From positions 1-54,776 of the forward strand of contig JAFGFI010000314.1 in the NCBI GenBank assembly GCA_016931185.1: DNA of 54,776 nt. Direction: 5' to 3'. A model generated the notes under the pieces. It had not been told where the DNA came from. It was given only the letters and a program-made list of their open reading frames with translations, and searched no databases. Source of the stretch: Anaerolineae bacterium (GTDB lineage Bacteria; Chloroflexota; Anaerolineae; B4-G1; SLSP01). Position 1 is the first letter of the stretch. Each line of letters opens with the position of its first letter. The position numbers and the translations under genes are program-made. Below are positions 42,984 through 52,591 of the stretch, piece after piece.

Positions 42984-43685
42984 TTAATATTGAAGATCAT
43001 ACATGATCTCTTCAAAGACATCGCCAAAAGCTGGCCCGAGCAAGATGAGTATAAATACAGTCAAGCATGCGAAGAGGGCACCAACCACAATTCCGGGCAA
43101 TAAGACTGCACCGGTGGCCTTGCCGGTGGTGAGGTTATGTGTGACCATAACTGCTCGCACATTAAGGACAATGGCGTAAATGCTAAGGCCCACGGCAATA
43201 AGTGCACCAATGCAGGGAATGAACCCCAGCAAACTCGATGCAATTCCGATAGGCACGGTGAATAAGGACACCAGGTAAGCCTGCGTTCCGTAAGTTCCGG
43301 TGCCGCCGAAAATACGCGCGCCCAAGTAGGTTAGTCCATTACCGAGATAAAATCCAATGATAGTTCCAAACAAACCACCACAGATAGTGGCTGCCACACT
43401 TTGACCCAAACTCATACTGCCAAATTCCTGGTATTCTGATAACAAAGTACTTTGTATTCCCCCCCAGAGCAGGGTTGAAATCGTAGCCAGGATCGTTCCC
43501 ACACCGGTAAGAATGAGTATGCTAATCAGTGTATTGGATCCACTTGCCCTGGGGGCCTCCTGGACAAAGAAATTCTCGGTCATCTGAAAAATCTTGAGCC
43601 AGAGAGGCGGAATCTCGCTAAAGGGACGCGGACCGGTATTCACGACCGGTGGCTGTGAGGTGTAAGAAAATTGTTCATCATACAT
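42984..43685 (-). CDS. Yip1-family membrane protein
   Basis: 233 residues with a soluble N-terminal part (about 1-45) and five hydrophobic segments typical of the Yip1 domain: SNTLISILILTGVGTILAT, VAATICGGLFGTIIGFYLG, YLVSLFTVPIGIASSLLGF with FIPCIGALIAVGLSIYAIVL, and LLPGIVVGALFACLTVFILI. Bacterial Yip1 proteins have no established role. A second Yip1-type gene is encoded divergently at 44028-44597, so the organism carries at least two. Confidence 0.75.
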   Translation of the reverse strand: MYDEQFSYTSQPPVVNTGPRPFSEIPPLWLKIFQMTENFFVQEAPRASGSNTLISILILTGVGTILATISTLLWGGIQSTLLSEYQEFGSMSLGQSVAATICGGLFGTIIGFYLGNGLTYLGARIFGGTGTYGTQAYLVSLFTVPIGIASSLLGFIPCIGALIAVGLSIYAIVLNVRAVMVTHNLTTGKATGAVLLPGIVVGALFACLTVFILILLGPAFGDVFEEIMYDLQY

Positions 43686-44027
43686 GTTTTTTGCTCCTTT
43701 TTAGTGAATACGGGTGGATAAAACGTGAAGCGTAGAAAACCTATTCGCACTTCACATCCTCCAAATGTTAATGGACACACTTAAATTGTATATCTTTGTG
43801 AGAAGATGACAAATACTGCTCGAAGACAGGCGATAGAGCAACCATTGTCACTCTCGTGTGTTATAAGCTATACAAATCTTACGTTTGTGTATATAATTTG
43901 AAAAGTGATCGTTTCTTCCCATTTTGCGACAAAAGGAGGTGGCACAGAGCATACATATAGATACTGTGTACAATTTCTCTATAAATCTTTCTGTTTTTCT
44001 ACATTATTTTCGATAAGGAGGTTCAAA
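43686..44027. other. 342-base divergent intergenic region between Yip1 genes
   Basis: No gene is seen. It holds a small hairpin built from GTGAAG (43725-43730) and CTTCAC (43750-43755), and a plus-strand promoter at 43869-43897. A reading frame continuing upstream of 44028 exists but has no ribosome site. Confidence 0.5.
43869..43897 (+). promoter_or_regulatory. Promoter for second Yip1-family gene
   Basis: TATACA (43869-43874) and TATAAT (43892-43897) are 17 bases apart. The -10 box is perfect and the -35 box weak. The leader would be about 125 bases. Confidence 0.55.
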
Positions 44028-44597
44028 ATGTTAGTCGATCGTGTTATGCGTGTCATTAAGTTGGATAAGACAGTGTATGCCGAGGTAGAACATGATGAAA
44101 CTGCGATGACTCAGGCAGCAATTGTGGTTGCTATTGTTGCAATTCTCGCAGGGTTAGGTGGCGGGATTAACACGGCGATCCAAGGTGGCGGGTTTGGTGC
44201 TATGATTCTGTCATTGGTTGTTCTCGCGTTGGTTTCATTTGTGAACTGGATCGTATGGGCGGCGATTACGTACTTTGTGGGTACCAAGGCTTTTGGCGGA
44301 GAAGCAGACCTGGGTGAGATGCTGCGCGTGATCGGGTTTGCGTATGCACCGCAAATCCTGAGCATTTTCTCATTTATTCCCTGTCTTGGCGCGCTGATTT
44401 CATTAGCAGGAAGCTTGATGTCTATTTACACCAGTTTCCTGGCAATTAAAGAGGGATTAGATCTGGATACTAACAAGACTATTGCGACGGTGGTTATTGG
44501 TTGGCTGATTACGTTTGTATTGGGCAGTGTGATCGCCCTGGTTACCGGTGTGGGTGGGTTTGGGTTTGCCGCGCTCTCCGGTGCATTTAGTGGTTAG
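44028..44597 (+). CDS. Yip1-family membrane protein (second)
   Basis: 189 residues with five hydrophobic segments of the Yip1 domain (AAIVVAIVAILAGLGGGI, MILSLVVLALVSFVNWIVWA, IGFAYAPQILSIFSFIPCLG, ISLAGSLMSIYTSFLAI, VIGWLITFVLGSVIALVTGV) and a short charged N terminus, MLVDRVMRVIKLDKTVY. AAGGAGG (44015-44021) lies six bases before the ATG at 44028, which decides the start. A strong terminator follows, so it is a single-gene unit. Function is unknown. Confidence 0.8.
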   Translation: MLVDRVMRVIKLDKTVYAEVEHDETAMTQAAIVVAIVAILAGLGGGINTAIQGGGFGAMILSLVVLALVSFVNWIVWAAITYFVGTKAFGGEADLGEMLRVIGFAYAPQILSIFSFIPCLGALISLAGSLMSIYTSFLAIKEGLDLDTNKTIATVVIGWLITFVLGSVIALVTGVGGFGFAALSGAFSG

Positions 44598-44613
44598 GCA
44601 ATAGGTGTTTTTA

Positions 44614-44663
44614 AGACCCGGTTTCTGGTCACGCGGAAGTGACTTAGAGGCCGGGTTTTTTTA
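44614..44663 (+). terminator. Rho-independent terminator after Yip1 gene
   Basis: ACCCGG (44616-44621) pairs with CCGGGT (44651-44656), and GTCAC (44628-44632) with GTGAC (44639-44643), followed by a run of Ts to 44662. It ends the Yip1 transcript before the sufC promoter. Confidence 0.75.
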
Positions 44664-44674
44664 TGGTTCACCCT

Positions 44675-44702
44675 TTGCGCCTCTACCGCGCTGTGGTATA
44701 AT
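44675..44702 (+). promoter_or_regulatory. Promoter for sufCBD
   Basis: TTGCGC (44675-44680) and TATAAT (44697-44702) are 16 bases apart, with TGG directly before the -10 box (extended -10). The leader is about 40 bases. No obvious IscR- or SufR-type palindrome overlaps it. Confidence 0.7.
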
Positions 44703-44748
44703 TTAGAAGAAAATGATTTACAAAAATTATCTTTAAGGAGAAAGTTGG

Positions 44749-45606
44749 ATGACATCTCAAGAGATAACGCAGCGGATGGCTACATCCACGATGTCTGCAT
44801 CCGCTCAAACATTAGCCGTCTGTGATCTGCACGTGCGAGTTGAAGGGAAAGAGATCCTTAAGGGCGTGACGTTGACCATCAGACCGGGCGAGACCCACGC
44901 GCTGATGGGACCGAACGGTTCCGGCAAGAGTACGCTGTCTTATACATTGATGGGACATCCCAAATACGAAGTCACACAGGGCGATATTTTGATAGACGGC
45001 GAGAGTATTCTCGCGCTGTCACCTGATGCACGCGCGCGTCAGGGTCTGTTCCTGGCAATGCAATACCCGGTTGCGGTTTCTGGGGTGACGCTGTACTCAT
45101 TTTTGCACGCGGCCACCAGCGCGATGCGCGGGTATGGAGAGCAGGCGCGGGCGGCAGGGCGCAGTGGCCGCTTCAACGCACACTTGATGCCTGCTCGCGA
45201 ATTCCGCAAGGAAGTGAATGAAAAGTTGGAAATGCTGAAGATGGACCCAGCATTCTTGCGCCGCTATCTCAATGAAGGTTTCTCTGGAGGAGAAAAGAAA
45301 CGCGCCGAAATTTTGCAGATGGCTCTGCTTAAACCCCGGTTTGCGATTATGGACGAAACGGATTCCGGTCTTGATATTGATGCACTGCGCATTGTGGCTG
45401 AAGGTGTTAATACACTGCAAAAGGATTTAACAATGGGTATTTTGCTGATCACCCATTACCAGCGTATCCTCAACTACATCTATCCTCAATTTGTCCATAT
45501 CTTTTATGACGGGCGGATTGTCCGCTCCGGCGATGCCAGCCTGGTTTCAGTGCTGGAAGAGAAAGGATATGATTGGGTGAAAGAAGAGTCAGGAATAATG
45601 AATTAG
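44749..45606 (+). CDS. sufC: Fe-S cluster assembly ATPase SufC
   Basis: ABC-type ATPase of the SUF scaffold complex, 285 residues including an N-terminal extension of about 20. Walker A GPNGSGKS, the SufC-specific segment [19 protein letters not shown], signature [13 protein letters not shown], Walker [17 protein letters not shown], and the switch His in [12 protein letters not shown] are all present. AAGGAG precedes the ATG. It is the first gene of the sufC-sufB-sufD operon. Its stop codon lies at the start of a gaattagg word repeat. Confidence 0.96.
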   Translation: MTSQEITQRMATSTMSASAQTLAVCDLHVRVEGKEILKGVTLTIRPGETHALMGPNGSGKSTLSYTLMGHPKYEVTQGDILIDGESILALSPDARARQGLFLAMQYPVAVSGVTLYSFLHAATSAMRGYGEQARAAGRSGRFNAHLMPAREFRKEVNEKLEMLKMDPAFLRRYLNEGFSGGEKKRAEILQMALLKPRFAIMDETDSGLDIDALRIVAEGVNTLQKDLTMGILLITHYQRILNYIYPQFVHIFYDGRIVRSGDASLVSVLEEKGYDWVKEESGIMN

Positions 45607-45662
45607 GAATTAGGAGTTAAGAGGAGAGGTTTTTCTAACGCTTTACCTTTAACTTGCAATCT
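45600..45662. repeat. gaattagg/gagttaag word repeat between sufC and sufB
   Basis: GGAATTAGGAGTTAAGAG (45606-45623) and the following words are the reverse complement of words at 52581-52606, where they encode the end of rlmE. The spacer has no promoter-like boxes. Confidence 0.5.
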
Positions 45663-45683
45663 CTAATCCTTTTCGGAGTATAT

Positions 45684-47093
45684 ATGGCAATAGAACATAA
45701 CGACTTACGCGATATAAAAGAACAGCAACGCTATGATTTCATTACTGAGATTGATTATACGCATCGCGCCCGGCGGGGGATTGGGGAGGATGTGCTGCGA
45801 CAGATTTCAGCAGTCAAGGGTGAACCGGAATGGATGTTAGCTTTTCGACTGCGGGCATTAGACACGTTCCTCAAGATGCCAATGCCGACCTGGGGGGTAG
45901 ACCTGGGGGCAATGGACTTCGAGGAATTCTACTATTATATGCAGGCTACCCGCGAGAAGGCCCGTACCTGGGAAGAGGTTCCAGACGCGATCAAGGACAC
46001 TTTTGAGAAATTAGGGATTCCAGAGGCGGAGCGCAAGTACCTGGCGGGTGTGGAGACGCAGATGGACTCCGAGGCCGTTTATAGCTCGCTGAAGGAGGAA
46101 TGGGAACGCCACGGTATCATCTTTGTGGATATGGATACGGCGGTGCGCACTTATCCCGACATCGTGCGCGAACATATCGGCACCGTCGTTTCCATCGGCG
46201 ATAACAAGTTTGCCGCGTTAAATAGTGCGTTCTGGTCTGGTGGAAGTTTCGTCTATGTGCCCAAAGGGGTGAATGTAGAGATTCCCCTCCAGGCTTACTT
46301 CCGCATCAACGCGCAGAGTTTGGGACAGTTTGAGCGTACTATCATTATCGCCGATGAAGGCAGCAATGTGCATTATATTGAAGGGTGTACTGCGCCCCAG
46401 TACACCGAGGCCGCACTGCATACCGGTGTGATCGAGATTTTTGTCAAGAAGGACGCTCACGCTCGCTATACAACCATTCAGAACTGGTCCACCAATGTCT
46501 ACAACCTGGTCACACAGCGAGCCGTAGTGGACGAAAATGGCTTGATGGAGTGGGTAGATGGTAATCTCGGTAGCGGCGTGACGATGAAATATCCGGCGGT
46601 AATTCTCCGTGGCCCACGGGCACGGGGAGAAGTGCTATCTATCGCGTTTGCCGGCGAAGGGCAGCATTACGATGCGGGTGCGAAGGCCATTCACTTAGCA
46701 CCAAATACTTCTTCGATAATCACATCCAAATCTATCAGCAAAGGGAACGGGCGTTCCAGTTTTCGAGGGTTGGTCAAAGTCAACCTGGGAGCCGAGGGTG
46801 CGCAGTCGAAAGTGGTCTGTGACGCGCTGCTGCTCGACCCAGAATCGCAATCTGACACCTACCCCTATATTGATGTGAATGAGGACGAGGCGCAAATTGA
46901 ACACGAGGCGACGGTGAGCAAAATTAGCGAAGATCAACTGTTTTACTTGATGAGCCGGGGATTGACCGAGGAGCAGGCATCGGCTATTATTGTCAATGGC
47001 TTCCTGGAACCATTTGTCAAGGAGTTGCCAATGGAGTATGCTATAGAACTCAATCGCCTGGTACAGCTTCAGATGGAAGGATCGGTGGGGTAG
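45684..47093 (+). CDS. sufB: Fe-S cluster assembly protein SufB
   Basis: 469-residue scaffold subunit of the SUF complex, which with SufC and SufD builds Fe-S clusters in the cytoplasm. The family is clear from SEAVYSSLKEEWERHGIIFV, FVYVPKGVNVEIPLQAYFRI, ADEGSNVHYIEGCTAPQY (with the conserved Cys), the right-handed beta-helix region, and the C-terminal ISEDQLFYLMSRGLTEEQA. ATG 45684 with CGGAG just upstream is preferred over an in-frame start at 45654. It precedes sufD by three bases. Confidence 0.96.
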   Translation: MAIEHNDLRDIKEQQRYDFITEIDYTHRARRGIGEDVLRQISAVKGEPEWMLAFRLRALDTFLKMPMPTWGVDLGAMDFEEFYYYMQATREKARTWEEVPDAIKDTFEKLGIPEAERKYLAGVETQMDSEAVYSSLKEEWERHGIIFVDMDTAVRTYPDIVREHIGTVVSIGDNKFAALNSAFWSGGSFVYVPKGVNVEIPLQAYFRINAQSLGQFERTIIIADEGSNVHYIEGCTAPQYTEAALHTGVIEIFVKKDAHARYTTIQNWSTNVYNLVTQRAVVDENGLMEWVDGNLGSGVTMKYPAVILRGPRARGEVLSIAFAGEGQHYDAGAKAIHLAPNTSSIITSKSISKGNGRSSFRGLVKVNLGAEGAQSKVVCDALLLDPESQSDTYPYIDVNEDEAQIEHEATVSKISEDQLFYLMSRGLTEEQASAIIVNGFLEPFVKELPMEYAIELNRLVQLQMEGSVG

Positions 47094-47096
47094 AGA

Positions 47097-48566
47097 ATGG
47101 AAAAAACGCAAATCGCGAATGTAAAAATGGAGAATCAGTGTGTGAGTGTAGATGCAAGTACCCCACAAATGTTGTCGCCTAGTTTGGCGACGGTGGAGGC
47201 AATAGCAGAGCAATATGCGGAGCCGGCATGGATGCGAGAGGCGCGGCGGGAAGCTTGGGCATTGTATCAGCATATCCCCTTGCCCTATACCAAAGAAGAA
47301 GCCTGGCGGCGGATGCCGGTGCAGCAGTTTCCTATGGATTCGATACACGTCGCGCTTCCGGCGCGCGTGCTGCCAGTCCAAAAGAGAGGAAGACCTGAGT
47401 TGCCCCCATCATCCCTTGAGGCTTTGCCGCCCTGTTGGTTTTATACGATGGTGCCGGAGCAACATGTGTCAGGTTCGCTGGTGCATTGTAACGGAGTCCA
47501 TACTTATACTCAGATGCGCGACAGTGACGCCCGGCAAGGGGTTGTGTTTACCGGTTTGCACCAGGCTCTGCAAACCCACGGTGACCTCATTCGTCAGTAT
47601 TGGATGCGCGGCTCCAATGCGCGCCCTGACTTTAATACGTTTACTGCACTCAATGCCGCTCTATGGCATGGCGGGACATTTTTGTATGTTCCTGCGGGTG
47701 TGCATGTCGCGCGCCCACTGCAATCCCTCATTTCTTATGACATAGATGGTGGCACGGGACTGCATCATACCCTGGTCATTGCCGAAAAGGGCAGCCGGGT
47801 CACGTTGATCCAAGATCGTGTGTCCCAAGAGCACCAACCGGAGATGAATGTCGAGGTGGTGGAGATTTATGCCGAGGCCGGCGCGTGGGTGCGCTATATC
47901 CATTTGCAGCACTGGGGATCACAGCGATATTCGGTGAGTGTGCAGGATGCCGCTCTGAAACGTGATACTAATTTTGTCTGGGTGAGTGGCGCGCTAGGCG
48001 GCGGGTTGGTCAAAGATTTTATGCGCAGCGACTTGCAAGAACCGGGGGCACGCGCCCAAATGCGGGGCTTCGCATTTACACGTGGCAAGCAGCGCGTGGA
48101 TCAGAGTACTTACCAGCATCATCAGGCTCCCCACACATACAGCAATTTATTATTCCGCAATGTGGTGCGGGACACCTCGCGCACCGTTTTTTATGGGATG
48201 ATCCGGGTGGAGCCAGGGTCGCACGGAATACAAGGGTATCAAGCCAGCAACAATCTGTTATTGGATGGGGATGTGGAGCGGACTTTCCAGTCTACCCACA
48301 GCAAGCCCCGTGCGTATGCTATTCCCGGCCTTGAGATCGCGGCTAACGACGTGCAGTGCAGCCACGGCGCGACGGTTTCCCGTATTGACCCGGAGCAGCT
48401 TTTCTATCTCCAGACGCGGGGAGTGCCACACCCGGACGCCGAGCGATTGATTGTGCAGGGCTTCTTGTGGCCTATTGTAGAGGGTATCCCGTTGGCCCAT
48501 GTGCGCGACCGGTTGGACGAAGAGATTGTGCAGCGGTTTTGGTTGAGCGAAAATAAGGATATGTGA
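47097..48566 (+). CDS. sufD: Fe-S cluster assembly protein SufD
   Basis: 489-residue SufB paralogue, the partner subunit of the SufBCD scaffold. The N-terminal helical region has PEPAWMREARREAWA-like sequence (AEPAWMREARREAWALYQHI). The beta-helix core has FTALNAALWHGGTFLYVPAG and HTLVIAEKGSRVTLIQD, and the C-terminal domain has CSHGATVSRIDPEQLFYLQT with the conserved Cys-x-His. The desulfurase SufS and sulfur-transfer SufU are not in this window. It ends five bases from the stop of the convergent sbcC. Confidence 0.94.
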   Translation: MEKTQIANVKMENQCVSVDASTPQMLSPSLATVEAIAEQYAEPAWMREARREAWALYQHIPLPYTKEEAWRRMPVQQFPMDSIHVALPARVLPVQKRGRPELPPSSLEALPPCWFYTMVPEQHVSGSLVHCNGVHTYTQMRDSDARQGVVFTGLHQALQTHGDLIRQYWMRGSNARPDFNTFTALNAALWHGGTFLYVPAGVHVARPLQSLISYDIDGGTGLHHTLVIAEKGSRVTLIQDRVSQEHQPEMNVEVVEIYAEAGAWVRYIHLQHWGSQRYSVSVQDAALKRDTNFVWVSGALGGGLVKDFMRSDLQEPGARAQMRGFAFTRGKQRVDQSTYQHHQAPHTYSNLLFRNVVRDTSRTVFYGMIRVEPGSHGIQGYQASNNLLLDGDVERTFQSTHSKPRAYAIPGLEIAANDVQCSHGATVSRIDPEQLFYLQTRGVPHPDAERLIVQGFLWPIVEGIPLAHVRDRLDEEIVQRFWLSENKDM

Positions 48567-48571
48567 TTTGT

Positions 48572-51307
48572 TTACACTACTTCCGCAATAGATCCTGCTT
48601 CAGTCTTGACAACCTGGATATGAGTCGGGAATGCCTCGCGCAGTTCATCTATGTGCGTGATGACCAGGATCATATCGAAATCTCGCTGCACAGCCTTGAC
48701 CGATTCAACCAGGCGACGGCGACCGTCGGCATCGAGCGAGCCGAATCCTTCATCTACGAATAGAGTGCGCAGCCGCACGCCTGAACGTTGAGCCAGCAAG
48801 CGAGAGAGCGCGACACGGATAGCAAAGTTGGCGCGGAATTTCTCCCCTCCTGAAAAATTCTCGTAGGGGCGCGACCCTTTTTCGTCGCTAATAACAATAT
48901 CAAGCGTCTCGCGCACATTGCCCGTCTTGGTTTCGCGCTGCGTTTCAAACCGGACGTGCATCCGTCCATTGGTCAATTGTTGCAAGATACGGTTGGCCTC
49001 GCGCTCCAGTTCTGGTAGTGTGTGCTCGATAATCATCGCAGGGATGCCGTTCACACCAAAAGCATCGCGCAATTCTGTTAGGATGCCGGCGCGCCGCGCC
49101 AACGTCTCCCGTTGCTCACGCAAGGTACCAAGTCGCCGTCCCAGGGTTTCCAGCGCGGCCAGATTCTGCCGGGCCGCCCCGACCCGTTGCCGAGCCACTG
49201 CCTCTTGTTGGCGCGCTGTATTGAGCAATTGTAGTAGGCGTGGCCCCTCGGCGAGCTGGGGTTGTAGGGCATCAATTTCTTGTTGACGAGTAGTGTGTTC
49301 CACTACGATAGCATCCATCCGCGCTTGTTGTGCTGTAATTTCGCCCGCGATGCGCTTAAGTGCCTCGGTTTCTGCCTGGATGCCGACCCGGGCTTTCTCC
49401 AACTCACGGTAATCGGTATCGGCAGTACTCAATGCCTGGATCCCGGCCTTCACCTGATCATGGCGTACGCCATCGTAGCCAACCTCGGCTAACTGCGCGA
49501 GTATTTGGGCCAAGGCAGCGCGCGCTTCGGCGGCATAATCCCCCTGTTCCAGGCGCGTCTCGTAGATAGCTTTTTCCTCTTGCACCTGTACCAGAGCTAG
49601 GTGGGCATCCGGCGCATAGTCTATGCCGGCGATTTGCTGTTCCAATGCTGCTGCGCGCGCGCGCAGTTCCTCAGCGCGGGTTTGTGCCACGGTAGATTGC
49701 TCCACCTGTTGTTGTAATCGTGCAACCTGTTGCTCCCGAACACGGCGCATTTTCAGTTGCTGTTCCTGGCTTTTGATCTGTGGTTGCAATTGTTCCTGGG
49801 TCTCTTGTAACACACGAACCCGCTCAAGGTTAGCACGGTACTCGTCGCCCATTGCCGTTCCCTCGGTGCGAATCTCCGCAATCATCTGCGCTTGATGTTC
49901 CGGCGTGAGCGGTTGGCGGCAAAGGGGACACAGGGCTTCCGCCCTTGCCAGCGCGTCCAAGCGCGTTTTGGTCTCGTTCATTTGTTCACGAAGCTGGCGG
50001 TTGCGCTCATTCAGGCGGCTTTGTTCTACTTCCGCCGCTTGAAGCGTGGCGCGCGCTTCATCCTGGGCCTGCGCTAGGGCTTCCAAGCGTGCCAGCTCTA
50101 TCTGCGCGATCTCTAATTGCGCAGTTTGTTCGGAACGACAGTTTGCAGTTCCTTGCTCTTCCAATATCCCAATCTGCCCGCGTATATCGCTCAGTGCATT
50201 TTCCAACTGGGCGCGCGCGCTGGCGATCTTCTGCTCCAGGTGGGCCTGTTGCTGCTCCGCGCGCCGGAGATCATAAGTGAGTGATTCGCGTACCTGGGCA
50301 ATCGCCTGTTCATGGCTTGCCTTCGCTGCCTGTAAGCGGGCGGATTGGCTTAGCTTCTCCCCCCAGGTCCGGTCTTCAATTAATGCTTCTTGATAAGCGC
50401 GGTAGTGGGTCTCGATCACGTCAGCATGGGCTACTAAATCTTGATAATAGGTGAGTTGTCCCTGGTGCTGCTCCTCATCATGCTGCATCAAACTGAGACG
50501 TTCCTCTTCCTGCGCCAGCCGTTGATTCAAGTCTGCAATCTGCCGTTGCAGTGCTAACGCCTGTTCCTGGACGCGGGTAATTTCATCTACCTGACTCTGT
50601 ATGGCCTGGCGTTGAGTCTCAGCCTCTTTTGCTTGAGCCTCGGCGGTTTGTAACTGCTCCTCATATTCCGGACGGCGAGCTAATTCCTGCGTGGTTTCAT
50701 CCAGGCGGCGATCTACTTCGCGGATCTGCCCTTGAGTTGTTGCCAGTTGTTTCTTGACGCGATCCTGGTATTCACTCCAACGATCCAGTCCCAAGATGGT
50801 GCTGAGAACGCGCTTGCGCTCGGTGGGAGTTTGGATAGTGAATTCGTCGGCGTGACCTTGGCGTAAATAGGCTGAGTTAATGAAGGTATCGTAATCCAAC
50901 CCCAATTGTTTGATGATGCGTGCCTGCGTTTCTCGAATGCTGTCGGCAGTGAGGGAAACCCAGCCACTGTCACTTTCCATTTGCAAATCCAGGAGCGAAT
51001 TGCTGGAACGTCTGCTCTGTTGTTCCCGGCGGCGTAGAATACGAAAACGGCGTTCTGTGCCTCCCTGGTAGGGCATCCGAAAAATGAATTCAACTTCCAG
51101 ACCAGACTCCCCGTGATAGACGAGATCTTCGTCGTGGCCATAGGGCGCGCGTGAACGCCCCCACACAACCCAGGTGATGGCATCCAACAGCGCGGACTTG
51201 CCCGCGCCATTGTCACCTACCAGGCTGGCGATATGTACCCCGCGTAAGTCCAGATCGGTTTCGCGGTGCGAGAGAAAGTTGCGTAAGTGTAGTTCTTCAG
51301 GAATCAT
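48572..51307 (-). CDS. sbcC: Rad50/SbcC-type DNA repair ATPase
   Basis: 911-residue SMC-like ATPase, the motor and tether of the SbcCD nuclease for double-strand ends and hairpins. The N-terminal ATPase half has GDNGAGKS at 31-38 and IRETQARIIKQLG; two long coiled coils flank a zinc hook CPLCRQPLTPEH near residue 457. The C-terminal half has the signature YENFSGGEKFRANFAIRVAL and Walker B LFVDEGFGSLDADGRRR. At 911 residues it matches Rad50-like proteins. The nuclease subunit gene sbcD is not seen in the window. Coding follows a deacetylase gene by 36 bases on the same strand. Confidence 0.93.
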   Translation of the reverse strand: MIPEELHLRNFLSHRETDLDLRGVHIASLVGDNGAGKSALLDAITWVVWGRSRAPYGHDEDLVYHGESGLEVEFIFRMPYQGGTERRFRILRRREQQSRRSSNSLLDLQMESDSGWVSLTADSIRETQARIIKQLGLDYDTFINSAYLRQGHADEFTIQTPTERKRVLSTILGLDRWSEYQDRVKKQLATTQGQIREVDRRLDETTQELARRPEYEEQLQTAEAQAKEAETQRQAIQSQVDEITRVQEQALALQRQIADLNQRLAQEEERLSLMQHDEEQHQGQLTYYQDLVAHADVIETHYRAYQEALIEDRTWGEKLSQSARLQAAKASHEQAIAQVRESLTYDLRRAEQQQAHLEQKIASARAQLENALSDIRGQIGILEEQGTANCRSEQTAQLEIAQIELARLEALAQAQDEARATLQAAEVEQSRLNERNRQLREQMNETKTRLDALARAEALCPLCRQPLTPEHQAQMIAEIRTEGTAMGDEYRANLERVRVLQETQEQLQPQIKSQEQQLKMRRVREQQVARLQQQVEQSTVAQTRAEELRARAAALEQQIAGIDYAPDAHLALVQVQEEKAIYETRLEQGDYAAEARAALAQILAQLAEVGYDGVRHDQVKAGIQALSTADTDYRELEKARVGIQAETEALKRIAGEITAQQARMDAIVVEHTTRQQEIDALQPQLAEGPRLLQLLNTARQQEAVARQRVGAARQNLAALETLGRRLGTLREQRETLARRAGILTELRDAFGVNGIPAMIIEHTLPELEREANRILQQLTNGRMHVRFETQRETKTGNVRETLDIVISDEKGSRPYENFSGGEKFRANFAIRVALSRLLAQRSGVRLRTLFVDEGFGSLDADGRRRLVESVKAVQRDFDMILVITHIDELREAFPTHIQVVKTEAGSIAEVV

Positions 51308-51420
51308 AGCAAATAAGCGAGTAGGGAGTGGAGAATAGACGCATCAGCGAATCAGAATCAGTTTCTCGATCCTTGATCCTTGATTCTCTGTTTCTCTATT
51401 CTCTATTTCTGCACATAGCG
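51308..51420. repeat. gagaatagag/gaatcag word palindrome
   Basis: Iterated words (gaatcagaatcag; gatccttgatccttgattc; tctctattctctattt) form imperfect inverted repeats such as GAGAATAGA with TCTATTCTC. On the minus strand the right part encodes the last 20 or so residues (ENRETENQGSRIEKLILIR) and stop of the deacetylase. Confidence 0.6.
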
Positions 51421-52561
51421 CTGTGTTTTGCCCCCGCCAGGGAAGCCAGTGCAGAAAATCCGCCAGGGAATTTGTGCCAAAGATTTCGACGCGATTAAGA
51501 GTATAGAGCTGGCTTTCATTGTGAACAGGATTCGAGCCAAGCGCAATGCCGGCCTCGTACCCGGCTTGTTGGACCAACTGAAGCGTTGTAGATGAATAGT
51601 ATCCATAGGGATAGGCAATGCTTTTGATGGTGACACCGAGTTTTTCTTCCAATACTTTCTTGGAATAGTTAATCTCGGTCCATGCTGCATCCTGATCCAG
51701 GAAAGTCAAGTTGACATGTCTATGAGTGTGGGAACCGATTTCCATTTGATACGCAACCATCCTTTTCAACTGCGGCCAGGTAACCATCCGTTTTCCAATC
51801 GGATACGAACTGGGAATGAAAAATGTAGCCCGCATATTATATTTTTTGAGCAATTTGAAGATGACTGTATACTGTTCCGCCCATCCATCATCTACTGTGA
51901 TAGCGATGGGGTGATTAGGTAGTGTTTGTTCTCCACGAATAGCGGCGGCGACTTCGCTGATCGTGACGGTGTGGTAGTCGAGTTCCTGCAGTAACGCGAG
52001 TTGTGCCTCGAAATCGGACGCCGTCACATTATATCGGGTGGTACTCTGCCCCTCGCGCTCAAGTTCGCTACGTCCGACGAAATGGTAGAGTAAGATAGGG
52101 ACAACAATCTGCCCTTCACCTAGCTTGTACGTTTTATCCGGCCCACACAGGGTGGTTTGAAATTCTGTTCGGATGTCTGTACCTGTGGCATCCACTTCTA
52201 CATCCTTTAACGCATTTGCCAATACCGGGGGACGTGTGGGCGTAGGGGTAGGAGAGGGGATAGGGAGAGGTGTAGAAGTTACTGGAAACGGGGTGATCGT
52301 GGGTAAAGGCTTTAGTGTTAAGGTTAGACGCAGTGGTGTGGGTGTGACTCCAGATATACGGATCATCGCCGTGGGTGTATAGGATGATGTGTCATTCGGA
52401 AATGATGTGGCTGTCGCCATCGCCCATACGATAGCTTCCACAGGTTCCAACGCTGCATTTACCGGTTGGAACATCTGTGGGATAAGTTGTCCCGTGATTT
52501 CCACAAATCCGATCAAAAGTAATGTGATAATAATGTTCAGGTGTTGTTGTCTAAATTTCAT
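51344..52561 (-). CDS. Membrane-anchored polysaccharide deacetylase
   Basis: 405 residues. A hydrophobic N-terminal anchor (about 8-26, NIIITLLLIGFVEITGQLI), a Thr/Pro-rich spacer (TPTPTPTRPP), then a NodB-type CE4 deacetylase domain (about 150-385) with ITVDDGW (catalytic Asp pair), EIGSHTHRH (metal His) and IAYPYGYYSS. It is expected outside the membrane, acting on a cell-surface glycan; N- or O-deacetylation cannot be distinguished. The C-terminal end after residue about 384 is encoded by a word repeat. No clear ribosome site is seen before the ATG. Confidence 0.85.
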   Translation of the reverse strand: MKFRQQHLNIIITLLLIGFVEITGQLIPQMFQPVNAALEPVEAIVWAMATATSFPNDTSSYTPTAMIRISGVTPTPLRLTLTLKPLPTITPFPVTSTPLPIPSPTPTPTRPPVLANALKDVEVDATGTDIRTEFQTTLCGPDKTYKLGEGQIVVPILLYHFVGRSELEREGQSTTRYNVTASDFEAQLALLQELDYHTVTISEVAAAIRGEQTLPNHPIAITVDDGWAEQYTVIFKLLKKYNMRATFFIPSSYPIGKRMVTWPQLKRMVAYQMEIGSHTHRHVNLTFLDQDAAWTEINYSKKVLEEKLGVTIKSIAYPYGYYSSTTLQLVQQAGYEAGIALGSNPVHNESQLYTLNRVEIFGTNSLADFLHWLPWRGQNTALCAEIENRETENQGSRIEKLILIR

Positions 52562-52591
52562 ACATGAAACGTAAGTTGCAATTCCTAACTC

